Shown here: positions 36,506 to 46,741 of the stretch, in pieces
How the letters are laid out: each line of letters opens with the position of its first letter
Numbering within the stretch: the first letter of the stretch is position 1
Source of the DNA: Clavaria fumosa
Taxonomy: Eukaryota > Basidiomycota > Agaricomycetes > Agaricales > Clavariaceae
DNA: 64,000 bases
Reading direction: 5' to 3'
Assembly: GCA_951802425.1 (NCBI GenBank)
Contig: OX637802.1
Location: 62,001-126,000, forward strand
Notes under the pieces: model-generated
What the model was told of the DNA's origin: nothing
Seen by the model: the letters and a program-made list of their open reading frames with translations, nothing else
The model's database searches: none
Position numbers and translations under genes: made by a program

Positions 36506-38049
36506 TGTCAGGACCCATTCATTTTTACTTTGCCCAAGCCAACTCTACCAACACCTACGAACCTCCCAATGGCCCTCTACAACCTCACAAGCACCTCTAC
36601 ACACTTCTGGAACCTGCCATCCCCTTCCAGGAGCCTCTCCAACCTACCCCACATTCACATGACACTCACAACCACCATGCCATACTCACGATGCCTCTCT
36701 CCACCTCACCCCATGCATATACTTCACCCAGACCCACCATCTTGATGCACAACACACTGTTGCACATCCTCTTCAGCCAGCACATGACTTGCTGCATGGC
36801 ACCCCTGGCACTACCACTACCAGCACTAATATGTTACCAGTGTCACTGGCGCTACCAGTATCACTGATGCTACTGACACTACCAGCACTATGACACCACC
36901 AGTGTTACTCGTGTTACCAGCATTACTCACATGACCCCCACCCAAGGTCACCTGCATCACTAGCATCATCCATGTGACCCACCTCATGACACTGCAACCT
37001 TAACACCCAAATGCACCACCAACAGTCAGCTGCATTTACCTTTCAAATATGCTCTCCTTCTTGCCCCCAGTAATCTATAACTATGATAGTTATGATCCGA
37101 GGATCCCCCCATAGTTATAGCTATATATATGATTATTTAACCAGGTCGCAACCCATGACAGGTCATCTTTGTGACCTTACTTATGCATTTCTAACCCCTC
37201 GCAACCTTAGTAGAACATGTGCCTAGTCACTTTACAATTAAACATACCCCATACTACTATAGTCTTGTTGCCTGGTGACCTCTGTACTTTTCCTGATTAG
37301 TTACACTCTCTGTACACACATATATAAGTCTCACATGTACATATGGTACTGTAGACTTGATATTGACACACTTTGGTTTAAGCTTGAGGCTATTACACCC
37401 TTTGAGCTTGGGACCACTGCAAATGATAGGTCTTGTCTCACTTGGTGACCTTGACAACACCAAGACACACTCTGCTTTCCTCTAAACTCATCCTCTGTGC
37501 TTGTACAACTCACGCACCTAAGTATTTCCTGTACTTCATCTTGGTACTGATTCTTCGAACCCTACAAGTTCTCTCATCAGCTGGCAAAGTCATTGCCTTC
37601 ACTGATTTACTTCTTGACATCATTGCAACCACTTGTGACCCTTTTGACAACATCTCTTTCTCCCATCTCATCTATTTTCTTCTTTACACTTCATAAGTCA
37701 ACTTCACGACCTTCCTTCTCAGCAATATCTGTTTCTCCCAACTCATCTATCTCTCTTTCTACACTTTGTTGGTTGACTTCCCAACCTTCTCAGCAACATC
37801 TTCCCTCTCTCAACTCATCTTTTTCCCTCTTTACACTTTGTCTACCAACTCCGCAACCTTTCCAGCAATGCCTCCCCTCTTCCAACTTGTCTTTTTCTGT
37901 TTGTACACTTCATCAGATGTCTTCGCAACCTTCTGGGACTGAGTATTCTCAATTGTGCTCAACAGTTGATTGGTCTTAGTGAGTTTTCAGGATTGGTCAC
38001 CAACAAATTGACTTATGGTGCTATTTATGAGATGGGACAGGCCCTAACA
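36506..38049 (+). mobile_element. Solo LTR-C, 1544 bp, TSD GATTT
   Basis: TGTCAGGACCCATTC... to ...GGCCCTAACA with GATTT at 36501-36505 and again at 38050-38054. Colinear with 45253-46741 but with most CpG sites changed, for example tcgcaaccttctggg at about 37922 where the young copy has tcgcgaccttccggg. Confidence 0.95.
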
Positions 38050-38522
38050 GATTTCCAGTTTGTGCTGCCTCTGCGCCCCAGCTGCCTGGATCTGCAGCTC
38101 AAGCTGCCTCTGCATTTATCCAGGTTGGCAGCCTCCACCTTCATGTAGCCAGGCCTGCTGAAATATTCTGTCCATGCCACACACCCCATCTCTAATGGCA
38201 GTTCTAATAGCAGATAGAGGTTACTCTGAGTATTAGCTTGGTGTTCAGTTTTTGTCCCTCCCATGAATCTACATGACAGACACTCTGTTATGGAGTTGCT
38301 AGACCCTTTGGAGTTGCCCTTCTTGCTCCTCTTCATTGGTGTGCTCAGGCTCTTTGCTGCTCTCATGACTCTGATGCACTCTGCCTTTCTTTAAGTTCCT
38401 CAGTCTTGTTGCCCTTGTGATTCTAGTGCATCCTGCCTTCAAGCTTTGTTGGACATTGTATCCATCTCCTCTGTAGTTTCCTGCCTCCTTTGCATCCCAG
38501 TCACTTCGTCTTATTTTCATAT
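38050..38522. other. Continuation of the CTG-rich tract; no clear gene
   Basis: Joins the tract left of the LTR: cagttgcctggattt continues as ccagtttgtgctgcc. A minus-strand frame of 113 codons (38366-38025) runs into the LTR and has no recognisable domain. Confidence 0.4.
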
Positions 38523-38791
38523 GGCCTTAACCCAAAATGAGCATCTCAGAAGTGTGCAGTACTTTGTCAGCGGTCTGTCATCCAACACAATGTCAACACC
38601 ATACCCCAAAATGAGCATCTCAGAAGTGTGCAGTACTTCGTCGGCAGTCTGTCATCCAACACGATGTCAGAATCCATGCATGAATTCTTTTCTGCTTATG
38701 GAAAAGTTGTCAATGCCACTGTTATGGTGGATCGCAACACAGGCCACTCAAAACGTTTCGGATTGGTGATGTTTGAAGACTCCTTGAAAAG
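38523..38791 (+). pseudogene. RRM-domain exon fragment (hnRNP/Musashi-like)
   Basis: Frame from about 38615 to 38791 reads an RNA-recognition motif: RNP2 YFVGSLS, the loop region EFFSAYGKVVNATVMVDRNT, then RNP1 KRFGLVMFED in the expected spacing. RRMs bind single-stranded RNA in mRNA processing factors. The third RNP1 position is Arg-Phe instead of Gly-Phe (expected RGFGFV-like). A 5' splice site, ag|gtgagc, follows at 38792, and a possible acceptor cttgctag lies about 50 nt on, but the next sequence quickly hits a stop. The first part of the domain is duplicated in tandem (about 38533-38590 and 38608-38665). This is a captured or duplicated host exon, not an intact gene. Confidence 0.75.
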
Positions 38792-39060
38792 GTGAGCACT
38801 TCAACTCACTAGAATGGTGCATTCTGCTTTGACTTGCTAGATCAACCCAATAGCATGCCCTGTGATGGGGTCTAGCCAATCCTCGCAACATGCTTGGGGG
38901 CATCAAGGGCATTCAAGGTCATGAGCTTACCTGGACTTGTTGCTAGCCCCACATTCACTTGTTGACATCCAAGGTCACATGCTCACAAACCTGTTAGTTT
39001 CATCCTGCTTCAAGATCTGGAAGGCAGAAGGCCCTCAGGACAAGGAGATGATGCTTCTGT
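38792..39060. other. Post-RRM sequence, nothing recognised
   Basis: A possible short intron (38792 to about 38840) followed by sequence without an extended frame. A short repeated phrase about caaggtcat and tgttgacatccaaggtcac is seen. No gene is called. Confidence 0.35.
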
Positions 39061-39385
39061 GAGAGCCTGCACGCTTGCACGACGCCTGTGAGAGCCTGTG
39101 CGCCTGTGAGGGTATGTGTGCCTGCGCCTCCCCTGCGTGCCTGCGCCTCGCCTGTGAGAGCCTGTGCACCTGTGAGAGCCTGCACGCCTGTGAGGGTATG
39201 TGCGCCTGCGCCTCCCCTGCGCACCTGCGCCTCGCCTGTGAGAGCCTGTGCACCTGTGAGAGCCTGCACGCCTGTGAGGGTATGTGCGCCTGCGCCTCCC
39301 CTGCGCACCTGCGCCTCGTGCCTGCTCCTCCCACGTGCACCCCCCCCGTGCGCCTGCGCCTCCCCTCGCGAGCCTGCGGTGGTTG
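39061..39385 (+). repeat. 84-bp GC-rich minisatellite
   Basis: The block cctgtgagagcctgtgcacc recurs at 39151 and 39235 (84 bp), with a partial third unit; internally it is made of cgcctgtgag / tgcgcctgcgcctcccc sub-repeats of about 12-18 bp. It is CpG-rich, in contrast to its surroundings. Frames of 97-134 codons on both strands are repeat-driven. Confidence 0.9.
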
Positions 39386-39925
39386 CTGATGATAGCAGGA
39401 GCATCTAGACTAACAGTGCTGCTGGGAAGATGTCTTGATCAAGGTCAATTCATCATCTTATCTGATCCTGTTGACAGCAACAACAACCTTGAGTGCAAAC
39501 TCATGCATGTTTTGGATGTGTTGCATGATGGGGTTCCCCTTCATGTAGGTCTCATGCAGATGTTTCCTAAGTGTTAGGTCCCCCACTGTGCTTCTTGAGT
39601 TCACAATCAGGCAACCATGCACACATTGAGGGGGGGTGTCATTGCTGGGTGCCTGCTGTGGACCATAGCGACTGGCTTGCAAGGTGTGTTTCATAGTGAC
39701 TTATTGACTGTGGTTGTCAATGAGGCGCCAGCATGCATCACTGATGAGGAACCAACAACTTGTCTTTTCTGGATGTAGCCTCCAAATATGGGATGACTGA
39801 GCCAATTTATCCAAATTCCCTCTGAGGATCTGGTTGTTTGGTGTTGTATGGAATTGCAATGAACATCTGACTGGTGGAATGGAATGACTGAGCCATGGCT
39901 GCATGGTTTCCTGCCAGACATGGTT
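39386..39925 (-). pseudogene. Degenerate copia-type gag fragment
   Basis: Read on the minus strand, 39694-39458 contains LTLRKHLHETYMKGNPIMQH followed by IQNMHEFALKV and, after a stop, DDELTLIK. This spacing resembles the UBN2-type gag of Ty1/copia elements (leucine-rich helices with H-I-x-x-M-x-x-F). The upstream part (39921-39700) is frame-shifted. Identification is by pattern only. Confidence 0.4.
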
Positions 39926-40037
39926 GGGCCATCCCTGGGAATCCGACTCCTTGTCAGTCTATGGCCCAGTGGCCCATAAAATGCAGATAATCATGAAACC
40001 TCCCTGCTCATGTCTGATGTCCTTGCCACCTAGTGTC

Positions 40038-41100
40038 TGTTAGGGTACTTAATGGTCTATAGTGCCTAGCCCTTGAACAAGCAGTTCAGCACCTTATGCA
40101 TCTCTTCAATCATTCCCTATGCTCTCTCTTAGTCCTCTGCCTATTCTGTACTACTTACCCATGTAGACTTACTCCCAATGACTTAAGCTATGGAAAGTGG
40201 TACTAGGACAGAAAGAAATGGCTCTACAGTAGGAAAAAAGAACCACACAAACAAATGGTCTTTACCATTGAATTTCCACTGCCTTGTTACTCTTATATGC
40301 ATAAAGGCAGAAGGAAATAACTGTTATTTACTCCCTCAAGCTGGTTTTACTACTGTTTAGGCTACATCCCAGTATTAATAAAGTAGCACTAAAGGGAGGC
40401 TCTAAGTGGGAAATGCTGAACAGACAAAAGTGTCGAGAAGGTCCATAAGGCCATATCCGCGAGTTTACAAGCGGTGCGGAGCTTTTGCGGCTGAGCTACA
40501 GGGTTGTGAATGTGCTGGTGTGAGTTTGGCACCACTCTGGCATTGTGGGGCAGTCCCAATCATGATCAGACCCCAATCAAGCGATTGAGGGCTGGCAGTT
40601 CGGCCCAGTTCCCATGGTGGTGGGGGCAGCAATCAGCAGTGATGGCCAACACTGCCGCACTACCAAATATGGACTGGTCATCCTTATGAGTGGACTGTGT
40701 GCCCACAACCTTTATGTGCAGTCCCTTGGCCTTCCCCTCATCTCCCTTTGTACTAGAGTATTACTAGCATGTATCTGGCATAGAATACAGCTGAAACACA
40801 TGCTAAATAGAGCTAGTACACTTAATTATGACTAGTCTGGGGGAGATAAGAGGAAGCAGAGGAAGTATCAACAAGATAATGATGCAATCAAGGCCAGGAA
40901 CATTGCAGAAAGTTGTGGAATGTCATAGAAGTGATTGGGGGTGATTGTGGGGTCCTTCCCAACAATCCCCAATGACTGCGACTCAAGAAATGAGTCATCA
41001 TGACTCATTTTGATTATTTTTGGAATATGTAAAACCTTCAAGAAGGAATATCTCAATGAGGACATGGGATATAATTATGATCTTACCTGATATGTAATGC
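40038..41100 (+). mobile_element. LTR-D, 5' half
   Basis: TGTTAGGGTACTTAATGG... colinear with 11802-12868, ending at cctgatatgtaatgcc. Nearly every CpG of the intact copy is TpG or CpA here (40898-40917 gaacattgcagaaagttgtg against 12664-12683 gaacgtcgcagaaagtcgcg). The 3' half is absent, but a matching 3' half starts at 50434. Confidence 0.92.
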
Positions 41101-41126
41101 CACAACAGTTGATTAGTCTTAGTGAG
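41101..41126 (+). mobile_element. LTR-C tail, left of the gag-only element
   Basis: acaacagttgattagtctta plus gtgag; continues at 42463 after the inserted element. It corresponds to 16002-16026 in the solo LTR at 14865-16089. Confidence 0.85.
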
Positions 41127-42462
41127 TATTGGATTTGGGTGAAAACACCCCTTGCCACACATAGCCTAGTCAGACTTTTAATGTAGCTATACAGGCCTAG
41201 GGCAGTAGATTGGATTCCCTGGTGTTTATACTGGGTTCCCTGCTAATCTCGAGGGTCGTCTCGTCATATCTGGACTCACCGACAACTGGAATTCCAACAT
41301 AAACACCCAGCATAACCTACCACAGTCCTTACTGGTCGGATTCATCATGCTGAGCACGGATTACGTTCTTTTTACACTCACATGATGCCCAACAACGAAA
41401 ACCATCACCACCGGTTCCCACTGCTCAATGACTCCAATTATGTCAAATGGTCATTGCACATGGAGGCTGAGCTGATTGAAAGGGGGCTATGGGACCAGGT
41501 CATTATGGAGGTAGATGATGAAGGGAAGTCCATCGAGCAGACTGTAGCCGAGAAGGCTAGGGCGGTTGCAAAGAGAACTGTGAAGAAGATGGGGGAGGCA
41601 AGGGCAAGGATGATAGCATGAGTCGAGACGTCACAGCTGGTATACATGCGCGAGCGGGATCCGATGGCAATCTGGGGCAGCCTCGCAACGACCCATCGCA
41701 GTCGCGGGTTGGCAACGCATCTTGCGAAATGGCAGAAGTTTTTAATGGCGGCCAAAGAGCCCGAGGAGTCGATAACTGCATGGACCAGTCACGTCAAAAG
41801 CATGGCATTCGATTTAGAGGATTCGGGAGGGTCTGTCACAAGCGAAGATCTCATTGTGGTGCTAACTATGGGGCTTGGGACGGAATACAACTACTTTGTG
41901 GCTTCAATAGACGCTACTGCAGGGAAAGAGCTCGATGTCGAGCATGTCATCACCTGCATTCTGAACGAGGAGGCGCGCCATGCGATCGGAGGGGCCATGC
42001 CTGCAAACACGGCACTAGCGGCCGTCGTCCCCCCCCGGAATCCGCTGAAAACACGCAAATGCTGGCAGTGTGGCGAGGCAGACCACCTAAGGTCAGAATG
42101 CGATGTTCCAAATGATGTTGAATGCAATAAATGTGGGTCGGAGGGACACCTTACGAAGGCCTGCTACAAGCATGGGGGAGGTGCGAAGGGGAAGTTGAAA
42201 GGTGATGACGGCCTGCAGGCGATGTTGGCTACACATGGCGGACCTTACACATTTTAATCAGATGGCTCGGGGATGCATTCATGGGGGAGTATTGGATTTG
42301 GGTGAAAACACCCCTCGCTGCACATAGCCTAGTCAGACTTTTAATGTAGCTATACAGGCCTAGGGCAGTAGATTGGATTCCCTTGTGTTTATACCAGGTT
42401 CCCTGCTAATCTCGAGCGTCGTCTCATCATATCTGGACTCACCAACAACCGGAATTCCAACA
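41127..42462 (+). mobile_element. Gag-only LTR retrotransposon (TR-GAG type), TSD GTGAG
   Basis: Two direct 173-bp LTRs (41127-41299 and 42290-42462) start TATTGGATTTGGG and end GAATTCCAACA. The TSD GTGAG lies at 41122-41126 and 42463-42467. A polypurine tract (catgggggag) abuts the 3' LTR. The 990-bp interior encodes only gag, with no protease, integrase or RT, so it must have been moved by another element's enzymes. LTRs differ at roughly ten sites, several of them CpG. Plant elements of this architecture have been named TR-GAG. Confidence 0.95.
41382..42257 (+). pseudogene. Gag of the non-autonomous element, one in-frame TGA
   Basis: ATG 41382 opens copia-like gag: an N-terminal LNDSNYVKWSLHMEAEL segment (DUF4219-like), then the UBN2-type helical domain, and two C-terminal zinc knuckles, CWQCGEADHLRSEC and CNKCGSEGHLTKAC. 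Stop TAA 42255-42257; total about 291 codons. A TGA at 41619-41621 interrupts it early, where a CGA arginine codon is the likely ancestor; the frame continues unchanged on both sides. Two knuckles rather than one is notable. Gag would form particles and bind RNA; as it stands the protein is split. Confidence 0.9.
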
Positions 42463-42532
42463 GTGAGTTTACAGGACTGGTCACCATCAAATCAACCTTC
42501 AGTGTTATTTATGAGACAGGACAGGCCTTAAC
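42463..42532 (+). mobile_element. LTR-C tail, right of the gag-only element
   Basis: gtgagtttacaggactggtc to ggccttaaca, followed by ccaat and the same simple repeat as at 16090. This shows that the same LTR-C insertion event is present at both loci. Confidence 0.9.
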
Positions 42533-43532
42533 ACCAATGATGACTAATGATGGCAGCAGTGGCTGATGATGACAATGACACACCAGCAGCCAATGATGAT
42601 GACCAATGACAATGACACACTAGAAGCCAACAATGGCACACTAGAAGCCAACAATGACAACAACAATGCACCAGCAGCCAACAACAATGACTGATGACAG
42701 CAGCAGCAGCTGATGATGATGATGCACCAGCAGCTAACAACAATAATGGCACACCAGCAGCCTCCAATATTATGTATGATATTATATATGATGTACCATG
42801 GCACAATCCCTTCATCTGGCACATGACATGCCACATAGATACATTAGTCTTATTCACATTACTAGCATTACTCATGGTCACAAGCATCACCATGTGACCC
42901 ACTTCATGATGTGACAACATCAACATATATGCAGCCATCAGTCAGCTGCATATGTTCTTCTAAATGGCACTAATAACTACTTCACAGCTACTATATTTCA
43001 ATTTTTGCTGGAAGACCCCCAGGAACCCTAAATGAATTTTGGGGTGAAAAAAAAGTTTTGAGGGAAAGCACCAAATGAGAGTAAACATCATCAAAGACAT
43101 AGTGAGAACTAAAAGGGGGGATTTTTTTATTTGGGAATATTTCATGTGGGGTCCTTGTCAGGGTGCCACTAAGTACAAACTGTGTGAGGACTGTGAGAAC
43201 TCGATTCTGACTGTATGCTGGAATTGTTGCTTTGTGGGTGATGGGAGGGGAGAGAGAGGGATGGAATATGATAGGTATGGGATGGCCCAGTATAGAATTC
43301 CATTTGTTTTGGAATCCTATGGTTGGTTTTGATAAATGGGAGAATTTTGACTGGTTTGGTCAGCAGCTCTGGCATGCATTGTGAAATAGGTTTTGGGAAA
43401 ATGTAAACCATGGAGATTGAGGATTAGAGGGGTAGATATAGGCACACAAAATTTCAAAAGACTAGCTTGAGTGGTTAGCTTGCAGTGAAAGAAAGCGCAG
43501 ATACTCCATCTGCACAAGGACTATGCTGTTAG
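42533..43532 (+). repeat. Repeat A, copy 3
   Basis: Simple-repeat head (caccagcagc / gatgatgac), then sequence colinear with copies 1 and 2, ending at ctatgctgttag (43532). It lacks the tgtacggtacttgtgctgtt to cactatactcaatc part that forms the start of the 650-bp unit. Single copy, no tandem amplification. Confidence 0.9.
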
Positions 43533-43564
43533 TCACAATTAACCCTAAGAAACGCGAAATTAAT

Positions 43565-45136
43565 TCATTCCACACTTGTGATCATTGAATTACCCTCCTT
43601 TTCCTTCTCCAATTCCTTCACCTCACGGCGTGCCTCTCTCAACTTGGTTTCCTGGTCTGAGTAAACAAAGGAAATCAATTTGTAATGCAGTAAAACCAAA
43701 TGATTACTTACCTTCCCACTCCCTGTGGAGTGCCTCAAACTCCCTCTCCGCCCCCTCCGCCTGCACTGTCAATTCCGTGACTTCCGCATCCACAATTTTG
43801 GATGTGGGCACCTTCGATGATTTCTCCCGCACTCCTTGCCTTTCCCTATGAACCCGTGAGTTCAGTAAAACCATGAATCAGTAAAGAAACACTAAAACTC
43901 ACCTTTTGCGCTTTTCCGCGCCTCCTCCAACTTGTGTTTTACCACCACCAACTCTCCCTCTAACTCTCCCTCCCTGTTGGACCTTTCCACCCACAACATC
44001 TTCCTCGAGGGTTCCGCGACCTGCTGCCTCAACGTCGCGAGTTCCCTCTCCATCTCCTCCCTTGTTCCGGACTCTTGTGAAGAGGTCACCGCCTTCGTCC
44101 GTGCCATCGTCGTGACCTGCTTCAATCTCTTCACCTCCTCCTCACTCTTCTTCAGCCTTCCTTCCAACCAGTGCTCCTTCGTCGCCCTTATGTCCAACCA
44201 CCCTTGAAGGATCTTGACTTCTTCCTCACAGTCCATCACCTTCCGAAGCAACCGCCCCTTCTCTCCCGGGATTGTCAGAATCCATGCCTTCTCCGCACAA
44301 ACTTTCACGACATTTGTTAGACGCACCGGCATGTCTTCCTCTGCCTCCGTCTCTGTTTCTGGTACGTCCGCAACTCACCTCCTCGACATTGAAGGACCCG
44401 GCATCGGCGACCACAACCTTACCCTCACTCGTTTTCCGTGCCCTGTTTGTGTCAGGGTCTCCGGAATCGATAGGGTGGGAAGTTTTCTCCCCACTCGGCT
44501 TGCAACCTTGGGCGCCCCCATGCCCACCGTTTCCGGTCCGTCAATGCGCTTCAACACCTCGTCCACCTGCATGTCATCCCACCCAAACTGAGCCTTGATG
44601 TGCCACCAACGAAAATCTTGGACCCACGAACATTTTCCGTGGTCCTCCACGCACTGACGACATCTACTGGCAGCACTGCACTCGCACTGCCGGCTCTTCG
44701 CAACGCAATTGTCGCAATCCTGTAACACAACCATTAGAGAGGAATTGGAATGAGAATTATTACTACGCACCTCACACTCTACCTCATTCCAGTCCTTGTT
44801 CTCTTTTGCTGACCTGATTTTCTTCCATAATTTCAAGAAGTCTACGGGAGAGGGGTCAGTCCCGCCTGTAACGTTCTCCATTGACCCACTAGGGCCTACG
44901 ACGACATCCCTTGCCTTGTTGGGACTCGCAACCTTGCTCCTCCTTTTGTGCCTCGCGACTTCTTCTCGAGAATGCACACATTGCGCCTGTTCGGCCTTTT
45001 GATGGGCCAGCGTGTCTTCTAGGATCCCCAAGTCGATCCCAGGCTCCATTGCATTGTAAATCTGCATTTCGCATGCAACCTCATTTTGGTTCTTGCCGGT
45101 TTCAGGCTCGTGCTGTTTGATGAAAGAGGACACCAT
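43565..45136 (-). CDS. Cysteine-cluster / coiled-coil protein gene with short introns
   Basis: ATG at 45136 (rc). The first exons encode a Lys/Glu-rich region, then a cysteine cluster CDNCVAKSRQCECSAASRC followed by RQC and KC before a Trp-rich WWHIKAQFGWDD segment. The pattern resembles Zn(II)2Cys6-like clusters of multicopy basidiomycete hypothetical proteins, but is not a canonical one. The C-terminal part (44332-43565) is a long Glu/Lys/Leu coiled coil, ending at TGA 43567-43565. Clear introns (rc): 44770-44720 (GTGCGT...TTACAG, 51 bp), 43902-43846 (GTGAGT...CATAG, 57 bp), 43711-43657 (GTAAGT...CTCAG, 55 bp); another starts at GTGAGT 44378. CpG is retained, so the copy is young or protected. 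Its start lies only 116 bp from the LTR-C on the other side. Function unknown. Confidence 0.7.
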
Positions 45137-45252
45137 GGTGGTTGGACTTAGAAAAATTTTTTGGGTGTCGTGACTTGATCAACAAACATCGCGCTGACTA
45201 ATCATCACGTGACCTCCACTCTTGCAGGGCTTGAGGCTTGAAGGGGGGGTAA
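45137..45252 (+). promoter_or_regulatory. Short intergenic region with polypurine tract next to LTR-C
   Basis: The sequence gcttgaagggggggtaa directly before TGTCAGGACCC is a polypurine tract of the kind that primes plus-strand synthesis in LTR elements. The chromovirus at 57927 has the equivalent cttgaggagggggcc before its 3' LTR. The same 116 bp must also hold any promoter of the minus-strand gene; no TATA box is evident. Confidence 0.6.
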
Positions 45253-46741
45253 TGTCAGGACCCATTCATTTTTCCTCTAACCAAGCCGACTCTACCAACA
45301 TCTACAAGCCTCCCGACGACCCTCTACAACCTCACGAGCCCTTCTACATACTTCCAGAACCCGCTGTCTCCTTCCAGAAGCCTCTCCAACCTCCCCCGCA
45401 CTCACATGACACTCGCGACCACCATGCTGTACTCGCGACACTTCCTACTACTTCACTCTACATGTATACTCCGCCCGGACCCACTAATCTTATGCACAAC
45501 ATGTCGTTGCATGTCTACTTCCACCAGCACATGACTTGGCACAGCACCCCTGGCGCTACCACCAGCGCCAATACGATAACAGTGTTATGGCCATTACCTG
45601 CGTTACATGCATTACCCATGTGACTTCCCACCCAAAGTCACCTGCGTCACCTGTGTCACTAACGTCACCCATGTGACCACTCTTATGACCTCGCAACCTT
45701 AACACTCAAATGCGCCACCAATGGTCAGCTTTATTATTACTTCAAATATGCATCCCTTCTTCTTCTCAGTTGCCTATAACTATGTTACTTATGATCCGAG
45801 AATCCCTCCGTAGTTACAGCAACATATATACTTATTTAACTAGGTCGCGACCCATGACAGGTCATCTTCGCGACCTTACCTATGCATACCTAACCCCTCG
45901 TGACCTTAGTAGAGCATGCGCCTAGTCACTTTATGACTAAACATACCCCGTACTACTATAGTCTCATCACCTGGCAACTTCTGTACTTTTCCTTTTCTAT
46001 TATACTCTCTGTACGTATGTATATAAGGTCTTGCATGTACTTATGGTACTCTAGACTTGATATTGACGCACATTGGTTTAAGCTTGAGGCTATTATGCCC
46101 TTTGAGCTTGGAACCACCACGATTGATAGGTCTTGTCTCACTTGGTGACCTCAATATTGCCAAGACACTCCTGCTTCACTCTGATTCATCCTCTGTGCTT
46201 GTATAAACTCACGCGCCTAAGTATTCTCTTCATTTCGTCTTGGTACTGATCTTTTGAACCCTACAGGTTCTCCCGTCGGTTGGCAAAGTTATTGCCTTCA
46301 CCGACACACTTCCTAACCTCGTCATGACTACCCGTGACCCTCCTAGCATTGTCCTTTTTCCTTCACCTCGTCTTTTCCTCTCTTACACCTCGTCGGTCGA
46401 TCTCTCGACCTTCTCAGCATTATCAGTTTCTCCCACCTTGTCTATTCCTTTCTTCATGCTTCGTCGGTCGACTTCGCAACCCTTTCAGCATTACTCATTT
46501 CTCTCCTCGTCAATTTCCTACTTTACACTTCATCTACCAACTTCGTGACTTTCCAAACAATGTCTTCTCTTTCTATACTTGTCTTCCTTCGCTCTTACAT
46601 CTTCTCAGATGTCTTCGCGACCTTCCGGGACTGAGCATTCTCGACTGTGCTCAACAGTTGATTGGTCTTAGCGAGTTTCCAGCATAGGTCACCAACAAGT
46701 CAATCTCTGGCACTACTATTGAGACGAGACAGGCCCTAACA
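45253..46741 (+). mobile_element. LTR-C, complete (1489 bp), CpG-rich, 3'-LTR-like
   Basis: TGTCAGGACCCATTC... to ...GGCCCTAACA. It retains most CpG sites and is the best preserved LTR-C in the window. A TATA-like box (gtatgtatataagg) is near 46016. The left flank is a polypurine tract, so it looks like the 3' LTR of a plus-strand element. The right flank cuts directly into the RNase H region of the Ty3 element on the minus strand. No matching 5' LTR or TSD (aattg expected) is present, so the rest of the element is lost or rearranged. Confidence 0.92.

Noticed and set aside
39000..39408. Arg/Ala-rich proteins from the 84-bp GC-rich repeat
   Set aside because: Frames are open on both strands because the unit length is a multiple of three and lacks stops.
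45253..46741. LTR-C as an LTR of Ty3 element B
   Set aside because: It cuts into the RNase H sequence of element B with no polypurine tract of that strand. Its own polypurine tract is on the opposite side and strand.
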